From contig NZ_CP046654.1 in assembly GCF_009759685.1 (NCBI RefSeq), forward strand, positions 2,914,001 to 2,978,000: a stretch of 64,000 bases of DNA. The letters are read 5' to 3'. Position numbers and translations under genes: made by a program. Below are positions 1 to 6,992 of this stretch, piece by piece. Positions within the stretch are counted from its first letter, which is position 1; every line of letters starts with the position of its first letter. This DNA comes from Acinetobacter baumannii. GTDB taxonomy: Bacteria; Pseudomonadota; Gammaproteobacteria; Pseudomonadales; Moraxellaceae. Under the pieces are notes generated by a model. The model searched no databases. It was not told the DNA's origin and saw only the letters and a list, made by a program, of their open reading frames with translations.

Positions 1-204
1 GGTATAAAGACAGTTAACTATGCTTACTCTAATGAAGACGGCGCACCGTTTGGTTTATCTACAGCTGAAATATATGCCGATCTTGTAAAACCATTTGCTG
101 AACAGTCCATGAAAATCGAATATGTGCCTGTTCGATTTGAAGACCGTACCGACCTTTATGTGTTTTGGAAAAATTATAAAGCTAAGCAATCGGGCCTAAA
201 GTAA
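1..204 (+). CDS. 3' end of an unidentified gene (partial)
   Basis: An open frame enters from the left edge and ends at TAA 202-204, giving the last 67 residues of a protein that ends in KNYKAKQSGLK. The stop shares its last base with the ATG of the following MFS gene, so the two are very likely co-transcribed and translationally coupled. The tail has no motif I recognise. Its tight coupling to a CynX-type carrier suggests an enzyme acting on the transported compound, but that is inference only. Confidence 0.6.
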   Translation, partial: GIKTVNYAYSNEDGAPFGLSTAEIYADLVKPFAEQSMKIEYVPVRFEDRTDLYVFWKNYKAKQSGLK

Positions 205-1382
205 TGAAGCAGACTGGAGCTTTCTTGGCTCGTCCCATGCTTATTTTGACAGTCGCTCTGGTTGGACTCAATTTAAGACCTTTTATGACCAGTATTGGTC
301 CTTTAGTCTCAAAGATTCGAGCAGGTACTGGATTAAGTCTACAAGGAATAGCTCTACTCACTTTATTGCCCATGATGTTGATGGGGCTTATTGCCTTTAT
401 TGGTCCAATCGTACAGAGCATGGTCGGAGAACGTAGAGTTGTTTTGGGTGCTTTGCTGACTATTTGTATTGGATGCGCACTTAGATTTTTATTTCCTACA
501 GCTGAGGGTTTAATTGCTAGTGCAATAATTATTGGTTTAGGCGTCGCGCTGATACAGGCTGCTTTTCCAGGAATTATTAAACGAGAGTTTAGTCAACATA
601 TCGGGCCAATGATGGGGCTTTATTCAGCTATGCTTATGGGTGGTGGCGCACTAGGCGCATGGTTGGCACCTGTGATTTCCAATATAACGGGTCTATGGTC
701 ACTGGGGCTGGCTTTCTTTACTATACCCGCTGTATTAGCACTAGTATCAACATTTATTTTTTTACCCTCCATTGTAAGTTCGACTGCCCATCTGTCACCT
801 GTAAAAACATTATTAAAGAAACCTAGAACATGGTTGTTAATGCTGTGTTTTGGTTTGGTCAATGGTGGCTATTCTTCGGTGGTTGCGTGGTTGGCACCTT
901 CGTTTCAAGATCATGGCTGGAGTATTTCTCAAAGTGGGAAATTGCTTGCCTTACTTGCCTTGAGTCAAGCAGCCTCGGCTCTGTCTTTGCCTATTTTAGC
1001 TAGGAAATATAAAGATCGACGTCCGTGGTTGTGGTTTACTCTATTCATGCAATTTGCTGGCTTTGCAGGACTTGCTTTTATACCTGAATTTGCATCTGTG
1101 TTATGGGCAATTTGTTTAGGAATAGGCTTGGGAGGTTGTTTTGCCTTAACACTTATTGTGGCATTAGACCATTTTGAAGAGCCGAACAATGCGGGTGCTT
1201 TATCTGCACTTATGCAAGGAGGCGGTTTTTTACTTGCTGCAATACCGCCTTGGTTTGTAGCAGCTTTGCATGACTTTACAGGGACTTATAAGGCAGGTTG
1301 GATTTTTCATTTATGTAGTGTGATATTGGTTATTGTGTTAGTGGTAAGGTTAGCTCCAAGAAGTTATAACAAAATTCACTAA
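204..1382 (+). CDS. MFS transporter, CynX/NimT family
   Basis: The 392-residue protein is very hydrophobic throughout, with about 12 predicted membrane segments. Its N-terminal block (VGLNLRPFMTSIGPL, residues 20-34) is characteristic of the CynX/NimT branch of the major facilitator superfamily, which includes the cyanate carrier CynX and 2-nitroimidazole transporters. It acts in the inner membrane; the substrate cannot be told from sequence. The ATG overlaps the upstream stop by one base, so it belongs to an operon that starts left of the window. No cyanase gene is nearby, so the cyanate label should not be taken literally. Confidence 0.85.
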   Translation: MKQTGAFLARPMLILTVALVGLNLRPFMTSIGPLVSKIRAGTGLSLQGIALLTLLPMMLMGLIAFIGPIVQSMVGERRVVLGALLTICIGCALRFLFPTAEGLIASAIIIGLGVALIQAAFPGIIKREFSQHIGPMMGLYSAMLMGGGALGAWLAPVISNITGLWSLGLAFFTIPAVLALVSTFIFLPSIVSSTAHLSPVKTLLKKPRTWLLMLCFGLVNGGYSSVVAWLAPSFQDHGWSISQSGKLLALLALSQAASALSLPILARKYKDRRPWLWFTLFMQFAGFAGLAFIPEFASVLWAICLGIGLGGCFALTLIVALDHFEEPNNAGALSALMQGGGFLLAAIPPWFVAALHDFTGTYKAGWIFHLCSVILVIVLVVRLAPRSYNKIH

Positions 1383-1515
1383 TAAAAGTTTAGGTGATTA
1401 AAGAATATTACGGACCCAAAGAAATACTATTTTGAAGGGAAGATGGTTAAAGAAAAGTGATAGGATAATATTGAAACTTTTAGTTTTTAAATGAACACAA
1501 CAATATTTGATTTTT

Positions 1516-2673
1516 ATGACATCTTCTTTGAAAAAAATAGCTTTATTAAAACAGGGCTTAGGAAAAAATAGTCCATTCGCAGCAGGTAGGCAAGGAACAT
1601 TAGAGGCGATTGAGCATTTAGGTTATGTACAGATTGATACCATATCTGTCGTTGAACGTGCTCATCACCATATATTGTGGAGTCGAGTGCCAGATTATGA
1701 TTTAAGCCATTTAAACAGTTTGGTTCGTGAGCGGCAGATTTTCGAATATTGGTATCATGCGGCATCTTATCTTCCTATGAAAGATTATCGATATGCATTA
1801 CCGGCAATGATGTCTGTCAGAAAAGGGGAAAGTCGCTATTTTAATAGAGGCGATCAACGCCTTATGAATGAAATTCTGGCACGTGTTCGTGCCGAAGGTA
1901 AAATTCGGTTAAGGGATATTGATAAGAAAAATAAAGAGAGTTTAGGGAATTGGTGGAATACCGGTCCAGGCCGCCGTGCTTTTGAGCAGTTATATATGCA
2001 AGGTGACCTGATGATCTGTGAACGTAATGGTATGGAAAAAGTTTACGATTTAACTGAACGCTGCCTACCTGAAAATATTGATTTAAGTTTGCCTACGCTT
2101 TACGAATATGCTCAGTATTTATTTAATAATACGCTTCGAGCTCATGGTGCATTTACGTGGAAACAATTGGTTCATTTAAAGAAAAATGATTTAAAAGAAA
2201 CCATGCGTGTCGTGCTGAAAGAGCAGATTGATGCAGGTGTTGTATCAGCGATTAAACTTGCCGACGGACAAAATTTATATGTTGATGTAACTGCAATAGA
2301 GCAACAATTGGATACTGATTTTGGTCTAAAAATACTTTCGCCTTTTGATAACTCTCTTATTCATCGTGACCGTTTAACTTCCTTATTTGAATTTGATTAT
2401 CGGATCGAATGCTATGTGCCAGCGGCCAAACGGGTATTTGGATATTTTTGTTTGCCTATTCTTTATCAAAATGAGTTAGTAGGACGAGTCGACTGTAAAG
2501 CACACCGGACAGTAAAAGAACTAGAAGTGATTAGTCTACATTTAGAAAAAACGGTAAAAGATAAAGAGCATTTCTTTTTTGAATTAGATCAAGAACTCCA
2601 GCGTTTTGCAGCATTTAATCAATGCTCAAATGTGAATGATAAGGTAGTCAAACTCATTCGCAGCAAGCTTTAA
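1516..2673 (+). CDS. YcaQ-type winged-helix DNA glycosylase
   Basis: The 385-residue protein belongs to the HTH_42/AlkZ-like glycosylases. E. coli YcaQ (AlkX) unhooks interstrand crosslinks and N7-alkylated guanine. The family QxD catalytic motif is visible as Q39-I40-D41 in YVQIDTISVVERAHH, followed by the usual LWSR and WYHAASYLP blocks. I chose ATG 1516; a longer reading from TTG 1507 adds only three residues and is less likely. It stands alone, and a hairpin follows at 2712-2743. The role is cytoplasmic DNA repair, and no regulator is adjacent. The family is confident; the exact lesion is inferred. Confidence 0.85.
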   Translation: MTSSLKKIALLKQGLGKNSPFAAGRQGTLEAIEHLGYVQIDTISVVERAHHHILWSRVPDYDLSHLNSLVRERQIFEYWYHAASYLPMKDYRYALPAMMSVRKGESRYFNRGDQRLMNEILARVRAEGKIRLRDIDKKNKESLGNWWNTGPGRRAFEQLYMQGDLMICERNGMEKVYDLTERCLPENIDLSLPTLYEYAQYLFNNTLRAHGAFTWKQLVHLKKNDLKETMRVVLKEQIDAGVVSAIKLADGQNLYVDVTAIEQQLDTDFGLKILSPFDNSLIHRDRLTSLFEFDYRIECYVPAAKRVFGYFCLPILYQNELVGRVDCKAHRTVKELEVISLHLEKTVKDKEHFFFELDQELQRFAAFNQCSNVNDKVVKLIRSKL

Positions 2674-2711
2674 GTACCAATCTAATTGGATGTCAAAAAT
2701 GATTAAAGCTA

Positions 2712-2743
2712 AAACACCAAAAGAGTGAAAATTTTTGGTGTTT
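2712..2743. terminator. Bidirectional hairpin between convergent genes
   Basis: An 11-bp perfect inverted repeat, AAACACCAAAA at 2712-2722 and TTTTGGTGTTT at 2733-2743, has a 10-nt loop. It lies between the YcaQ-type gene and the convergent GNAT gene. The T-rich right arm and A-rich left arm suit termination from either side. Confidence 0.7.
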
Positions 2744-2751
2744 AACTTCGC

Positions 2752-3210
2752 TTAGTTCAAAGACATACGGTATTGAATAACGCCGGGCTTTTGTGCAATC
2801 CAATCATAGAGCTTTTGGGCTGTTTGATTACTTTCTTGAGTATGCCAATATAAACGTTCACAGCTATGTTCGGTGGCTTGCTTCTGTACATACTCAATAA
2901 GTTGTTTACCAATTTGTCGTCCACGAACTTCAGGTGATACATACAGATCTTCTAAATAACAGTAGTTATTTTCTGCCCAAGTAGACCGATGAAACATATA
3001 AGTGACAAAACCTAAGATACGTTCTTTATTTTTGGCAACTGCACAATAAATAGGTTCTTTTTCATCGAAAAAACGATCCCAAGTCATTTTTGTGATATGA
3101 GGAGGTAAATTGACCTGATAGAAATTTTGATAGGCAACCCAATATTCTAACCATTGAGTATAGTCTTGTTGTTGAACTGGCGAGACTTCGATCGTTTCAT
3201 TTTGAATCAT
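2752..3210 (-). CDS. GNAT family N-acetyltransferase
   Basis: This 152-residue single-domain acetyltransferase has the acetyl-CoA pyrophosphate-binding signature RGRQIG at residues 96-101 inside LYVSPEVRGRQIGKQL. A typical C-terminal segment follows (YWHTQESNQTAQKLYDWI). The length and the pattern resemble the small Gcn5-related enzymes close to diamine N-acetyltransferases. The substrate (amine, amino acid or antibiotic) cannot be assigned. It is monocistronic, transcribed leftward and convergent with the YcaQ-type gene. The start follows a weak ribosome site; no nearby alternative fits better. Confidence 0.85.
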   Translation of the reverse strand: MIQNETIEVSPVQQQDYTQWLEYWVAYQNFYQVNLPPHITKMTWDRFFDEKEPIYCAVAKNKERILGFVTYMFHRSTWAENNYCYLEDLYVSPEVRGRQIGKQLIEYVQKQATEHSCERLYWHTQESNQTAQKLYDWIAQKPGVIQYRMSLN

Positions 3211-3521
3211 AATTACACTTCATTCTGACTAATTGATGAAATTATATATTGGATATGAATGTTTTATAGAAACATTAAAGTATTAAAAACTAACACAATA
3301 AATTTGATGAGAAAAGAAATTGCTTATTTTTATAACTTTCTAAAATAAAATTTTTTTATTAATCTTATTTTAAGCTAGCTTTATTATTCTAATAAAACAA
3401 AGCTCGTCTAAGTACACCTTTTAGCCACATTCTCCAGATGTGGCTCTTTTTATTTGCGGTTAGAAAATCTAGAAGTAAATAAATATGATTAAATATTTAT
3501 TTTTGAATCTCTATAAGTTTT
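3211..3521. other. AT-rich intergenic stretch with an orphan + strand terminator
   Basis: This spacer separates two leftward genes. It is very AT-rich up to about 3400 and has no open frame of interest. The only clear structure is a rightward-pointing hairpin with a T tract at 3423-3450, which has no + strand gene upstream of it (see the separate terminator entry and finding). Confidence 0.6.
3423..3450 (+). terminator. Orphan Rho-independent terminator
   Basis: The stem AGCCACAT (3423-3430) pairs with ATGTGGCT (3438-3445) across a 7-nt loop and is followed by CTTTTT. The reverse strand has no matching U tract directly after the stem, so the direction is rightward. Both neighbouring genes run leftward, so the transcript it ends is not an annotated gene. 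Confidence 0.65.
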
Positions 3522-4181
3522 TTAATCATTTTCCATTGCATTACTATAAAACTTAACACCTATTTTAATGCGATCTCGACCATTACTCATACGCCAGCGA
3601 TTCGTATCACGTAGGGAATACACGCAGCCACAATATTCTTGTTGGTAAAATTCTTCACGTTTACTAATCTCAATCATGCGGCTAGAGCCACCATTTTTTC
3701 GCCAGTTGTAGTCCCAGTACTGAATATCGGGATAGTGTGAAGCAGCGCGAATCCCGCAATCATTGATTTGCGCCATATTTTTCCATCTTGAAATCCCTAA
3801 AGAGCTGCTGATTAGACTAAACCCATGTTCATAAGCATATAAAGCGGTACGCTCGAAGCGCATATCAAAACACATGGTACAGCGGATACCGCGTTCAGGT
3901 TCATTTTCCATACCTTTAGCACGGGCAAACCAATTATCGGTGTCATAATCCGCATCGATAAAGGGAATATTATGTTTTTCTGCGAAGCGGATATTTTCTT
4001 CTTTACGAATGAGATATTCTTTTACCGGATGAATATTAGGATTATAAAAGAATATAGAAAAGTTTATATTAGACTCAATTAATGACTCCATTACTTCTCC
4101 AGAGCAGGGAGCACAGCAAGAATGGAGTAATAATTTATTATGTCCAGATGGGAGTTCGAGTTTTTGACGTTGAATAGCCAT
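3522..4181 (-). CDS. queH: Epoxyqueuosine reductase QueH
   Basis: The 219-residue protein is of the DUF208/QueH family, the non-cobalamin enzyme that reduces epoxyqueuosine to queuosine in tRNA anticodon position 34. The cysteines expected for the iron-sulfur and metal centre are all present: C22, C23 and C26 (HSCCAPC), C101 and C104 (RCTMC), and C184 and C186 (CGC). Conserved blocks [12 protein letters not shown] and [11 protein letters not shown] are also typical. It is a single gene with an AT-rich upstream region. It is a cytoplasmic tRNA-modification enzyme, and I see nothing abnormal in it. Confidence 0.9.
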   Translation of the reverse strand: MAIQRQKLELPSGHNKLLLHSCCAPCSGEVMESLIESNINFSIFFYNPNIHPVKEYLIRKEENIRFAEKHNIPFIDADYDTDNWFARAKGMENEPERGIRCTMCFDMRFERTALYAYEHGFSLISSSLGISRWKNMAQINDCGIRAASHYPDIQYWDYNWRKNGGSSRMIEISKREEFYQQEYCGCVYSLRDTNRWRMSNGRDRIKIGVKFYSNAMEND

Positions 4182-4607
4182 AATTAAAAAATAAGTTATA
4201 TTTTTATATATTTTAGATTTTTTAACTGCTTATAAAAATGAATTTTTTTCAATTAATGATGAAAATATCTAATCTTTATTATTTGTGCTGAATAATAAAG
4301 TATTTTTTAATTTTATTACATATAATAAATAATATATTATATTTGTGTAATATTATTAAAAATAATTTTAACTTTCTATTGTCAAAAAAGTACACTCTAT
4401 AGAAAATAGGAATAATTTTATATTTGTGTAACTATTTGTCTTTTATATATTTATCTACTTAGTTTTAGCTAGAAAAATTGTGTGATGAACGTCTCAAATA
4501 AGTATTATTTTTTAAATTTAAATATTTTTTTAGATTTATATTTTTAATAAATTTATACTAAAACAGTTATTCTATTTTTCTCATTTGAGTATGTGATATT
4601 TTAAGAT
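4182..4607. other. Very AT-rich intergenic region
   Basis: About 425 bases lie between the divergent queH gene and a small orphan gene. The stretch is almost entirely A/T with no sustained open frame, no convincing hairpin with a T tract and no repeat I can see. It may hold the promoters of both flanking genes. Confidence 0.5.
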
Positions 4608-4895
4608 ATGGACGATTGGCAATGTAAGTATTGTAATGGTTACATTATGGTTAATCATTCAAGGATAGAGGTAGGGGAAAAAGTTTACTTTTTGGTATAT
4701 AAATTCGATGCAAAAAATGAAAGAAAAAAACTATATAAAAAAGGAACTGTAATTGCACGTTGCGATAGTATTTTACATATCGAATCAAGAAAAAAGACAT
4801 ATAAAATAGAGGAGGCTAAAGTCTATCCTTTAGGTGCACCTATGCCATTTGTTTATAATATGTTCTGGATATGTGGTTGTGAAAACAGACCATAA
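4608..4895 (+). CDS. Small Cys-containing protein of unknown function
   Basis: This 95-residue open frame has a coding-like composition rich in Lys and acidic residues. I do not recognise the family. Cysteines sit near both ends (C6 and C9 as CKYC; a CGC near the C-terminus), which could bind a metal. The middle (VGEKVYFLVYKFDAK to HIESRKKTYKIEEAKVY) looks like a small beta-barrel of the KOW/SH3 kind, but that is only an impression. The gene stands alone in AT-rich DNA with a weak ribosome site before ATG 4608. It could be a recent acquisition. Confidence 0.5.
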   Translation: MDDWQCKYCNGYIMVNHSRIEVGEKVYFLVYKFDAKNERKKLYKKGTVIARCDSILHIESRKKTYKIEEAKVYPLGAPMPFVYNMFWICGCENRP

Positions 4896-5026
4896 TATTT
4901 TTATTGAATCTAAAATGAATAGTGAATTTAAATAATTTTGATGATTTTTTATTCAAGTTTGCAAATTATAGTTTTTAATTTTTATAAATAGCTTAAATTG
5001 CTGAAGGGTTAAAGTTAGATTGCAAT

Positions 5027-5055
5027 TTGACAAAATTTTAGCAACCTTTTATAAG
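5027..5055 (+). promoter_or_regulatory. Sigma-70 promoter of soxR
   Basis: TTGACA at 5027-5032 and TATAAG at 5050-5055 are separated by exactly 17 bases. Transcription would start near 5062, about 20 bases before the soxR ATG and inside the SoxR-type operator. Confidence 0.6.
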
Positions 5056-5056
5056 A

Positions 5057-5074
5057 CCTCAACTAAGCTTGAGA
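5057..5074. promoter_or_regulatory. SoxR-type operator (CTCAA-N6-TTGAG)
   Basis: CTCAA at 5058-5062 and TTGAG at 5069-5073 are separated by six bases. This is the same half-site and spacing as the E. coli sox box, CCTCAAGTTAACTTGAGG. It covers the predicted start point of soxR transcription, which fits autorepression. Confidence 0.6.
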
Positions 5075-5083
5075 TTAATAAAA

Positions 5084-5536
5084 ATGAGTGAAAGGAATCA
5101 AAGTCGTTTGTTAACGGTTGGTGAGGTTGCAAAACGTAGCGGTGTTGCAGTTTCAACCCTTCATTTTTACGAATCTAAAGGTTTAATTAAAAGTATAAGA
5201 ACCAATGGTAACCAACGCCGTTTTACTCTAGTGGTGTTACGTTACATTGCGATCATTAAAATTGCTCAAAAAGTTGGTATTCCATTAGATGAAATAAAAC
5301 AAGCCCTAAGTAAATATCCGATGGGTTCTAAATTAACTGCACAACAATGGAAAGAGCTATCTCTCGATTGGCGGAAGAATTTGGATGAGCGTATTTAAAA
5401 ACTCACAAGACTCAGAGACGAAATGGATTGGTGTATTGGATGTGGTTGTTTGTCATTAGAACAATGTCCATTAAGAAATCCCAATGATGTGTTGGGGCAA
5501 GAAGGTGCCGGGCCGCGTATTTTAGAAAGACCATAG
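5084..5536 (+). pseudogene. soxR: Redox-sensing MerR regulator SoxR, nonsense-truncated
   Basis: The frame reads [25 protein letters not shown], the SoxR version of the MerR helix-turn-helix, then the dimerisation helix. It hits TAA at 5396-5398. Beyond that stop the same frame continues without a shift through the diagnostic [2Fe-2S] segment CIGCGC...EQC and the typical end (GPRILERP) to TAG at 5534-5536. Intact SoxR has Lys (AAA) at this place, so one base change explains the stop. The product ends at about 104 residues, before all four cluster cysteines, so it cannot sense redox-cycling drugs or superoxide in the usual way. ATG 5084 is preferred to TTG 5069, which lies inside the operator. 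Confidence 0.85.
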
Positions 5537-5697
5537 AAGATAAATTTTATTGTTAGATATAACGCATCATAATTTAACATTTGCAATAGAGAATTATTTT
5601 GTAAGTTGCTCTCTATGAAGGTTTTTTATTGTAAACAAGTCATATAAAACATAAATTTTTTTGATATCTTTATTTCTTTTAGTAAGAAGCAAAATTT

Positions 5698-6132
5698 ATG
5701 AAAAAAATTATCTTTCTTGGTTTAGCGCTTGTTTCGTTAACGGCTTGCTCATCAGTACAACATAAAGATTCAACTCCTCCAAAAATTGGTTCACCAAATC
5801 CTGCTAGTCAATATTGCGTTGAACAAGGCGGGAAATTAGAAATTAGAAATGAAGCAAATGGTCAGGTAGGTTATTGCCATTTGCCAAATGGACAAGTCGT
5901 CGAAGAGTGGAAATTATTCCGTGATAATCAGGCGAACTGTGTTTCAGAAGAAGCTCAAAAATTAGTTGGGCTATCTGGTTTAACCGATGATCAAATTAAG
6001 CAAAAAACGAAGTCAGAAATTGTTCGTAAAGTTGCTCCAGGTCAACCGATGACAATGGATTATCGTTCAAATCGAGTAACTGTCACAATTGATCCAACTT
6101 CTAAAAAAATTACTCAAGCAACATGTGGTTAA
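5698..6132 (+). CDS. Lipoprotein with DUF333 and I78 peptidase-inhibitor domains
   Basis: The 144-residue protein starts with a lipoprotein signal whose lipobox SLTAC puts the lipid on C17. Residues about 36-75 match the DUF333 pattern (ASQYCVEQGGKLEIR ... YCHLPNGQVVEEW). Residues 81-144 match the inhibitor I78 family: a leading Cys, then APGQPMTMDYRSNRVTV and a terminal TCG. I78 members inhibit serine proteases, so a surface or periplasmic protease-inhibitor role is inferred. The gene is followed directly by a strong terminator and is monocistronic. Confidence 0.85.
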   Translation: MKKIIFLGLALVSLTACSSVQHKDSTPPKIGSPNPASQYCVEQGGKLEIRNEANGQVGYCHLPNGQVVEEWKLFRDNQANCVSEEAQKLVGLSGLTDDQIKQKTKSEIVRKVAPGQPMTMDYRSNRVTVTIDPTSKKITQATCG

Positions 6133-6196
6133 TTCTTTAATTAAAGAATTAGCTTAAGTTCGAACAAGAAGGCCTGTCAAAAGACAGGCTTTTTTT
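6131..6196 (+). terminator. Rho-independent terminator of the I78 lipoprotein gene
   Basis: GCCTGTC (6172-6178), loop AAAA, GACAGGC (6183-6189) and then seven Ts. A 20-bp AT palindrome (6131-6150) overlaps the stop codon just before it. Confidence 0.9.
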
Positions 6197-6332
6197 AGAC
6201 AGCCAAATAAATTGTTAAGCTTAATCACATAAATTTTCATAATGCACAAAAACCTGTTAAACCTCATTCAAAGAAAAACAAACATAGGTGTTAAGTTTTA
6301 AGTTCCTTTTAAATCATGTGTAGGACCGAGCT

Positions 6333-6431
6333 ATGATGCAAGCAATGTTTTTCTTTAGTGCTGGAGCAGTTTTTGGTTATTGCTATCGTCATTACGATGC
6401 TAAAGTTAAAAAAGCCAATGATTCAAAATAA
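6333..6431 (+). CDS. 32-residue putative membrane microprotein
   Basis: ATG 6333 follows AGGA (6322-6325) at a good distance. It opens a 32-codon frame with an N-terminal hydrophobic stretch (QAMFFFSAGAVFGYCY) and a basic tail (AKVKKANDSK). The frame sits between two intrinsic terminators, one upstream at 6172-6196 and one starting about 10 bases after its stop, so it has its own transcription unit. Such one-pass microproteins are often membrane-located regulators, but no specific family is recognised. It is below the usual length cutoff for gene callers. Confidence 0.55.
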   Translation: MMQAMFFFSAGAVFGYCYRHYDAKVKKANDSK

Positions 6432-6437
6432 ATGATT

Positions 6438-6469
6438 AAAAAAGCCTGCTTCTTGAGTAGGCTTTTTTC
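6438..6469 (+). terminator. Terminator of the microprotein gene
   Basis: GCCTGCT (6444-6450) pairs with AGTAGGC (6456-6462), with one G-T wobble. The stem is flanked by A and T tracts, so it may work in both directions. Confidence 0.75.
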
Positions 6470-6516
6470 TTTGTATTATTCCAAACTATTGAATAGAACA
6501 TATTTTAAGTAATCAT

Positions 6517-6590
6517 AAAAAAAGCCCCTAGCGGACTAGAGGCAGAGAAACTTCAGATGCAGGTAACAGGTGAATTATGCATCTGAGTTA
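6517..6590 (-). ncRNA. Candidate small RNA on the minus strand, two stem-loops
   Basis: Read leftward, a 9-bp perfect stem TCAGATGCA/TGCATCTGA (6578-6586 with 6553-6561, 16-nt loop) is followed after about 10 bases by a second hairpin, GCCTCTAG/CTAGGGGC (6524-6543), and then seven Us (6517-6523). The second element is a textbook intrinsic terminator, yet no leftward gene lies upstream, so the transcript is probably non-coding. The 5' end is not defined; a promoter would lie between about 6590 and 6650. No known RNA family is claimed. Confidence 0.45.
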
Positions 6591-6610
6591 AGTAGGTTGT
6601 ATCAAACCAT

Positions 6611-6992
6611 GTAAAGCACTTTACCAGTAAAAATGAGTAAAAATAGGGATGTGCGACTAATGGCTAATGTATCCTGTATCTTTTTTAACCATTTTAAAAG
6701 TAAATAATTTTCTTCAGACCCGTTTAATTTTTGAATCTTTATTATTAATAAATCAGAAAAAAGCTTTTAAAACATATCCTATTTATCAGTTTTACAGTTT
6801 TTATCTTTGTTTTTTATACATTTTTTTAGAGGAAAAGAATTTTAGAACAAAGACTATTCTTTTTTATGTATATCGTATACGATATATGAAGAATGATTGG
6901 ACAGCTATTGATACCCATTCCATAACTTTTGAGATGGATTAACTCAAAAGTACAACTACCAATAGTTTTAACTATATTACTGAGGAATAATT
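6611..6992. other. Leader region of the hydroxyproline deaminase gene
   Basis: AT-rich non-coding stretch upstream of the DapA-like gene. It contains a 14-nt palindrome GTAAAGCACTTTAC (6611-6624) and the GTATAC operator at 6869-6886. A 91-codon open frame at 6667-6942 has Phe/Tyr/Leu-rich, AT-driven composition and spans that operator, so I do not regard it as a gene. Confidence 0.55.
6869..6886. promoter_or_regulatory. GTATAC-centred operator, copy 1
   Basis: TATATCGTATACGATATA is an 18-bp perfect palindrome about 105 bases before the DapA-like gene. The same core occurs as a 22-bp palindrome before the amino acid permease (19337-19358). This length and symmetry suit the FadR/GntR regulator encoded at 9311-9994. 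Confidence 0.65.

Noticed and set aside
204..1382. Calling the CynX-family carrier a cyanate transporter
   Set aside because: No cyanase or carbonic anhydrase gene is adjacent, and the family contains carriers of unrelated substrates.
1507..1515. TTG start for the YcaQ-type protein
   Set aside because: ATG 1516 is three codons later and is the more usual start; the extra residues are not conserved.
5069..5083. TTG start for soxR
   Set aside because: It lies inside the sox-box operator, and the extra five residues are not part of the family.
6667..6942. 91-codon open frame before the DapA-like gene
   Set aside because: The composition is driven by AT content (Phe, Tyr, Leu, Ile), there is no ribosome site, and it runs across a perfect operator palindrome.
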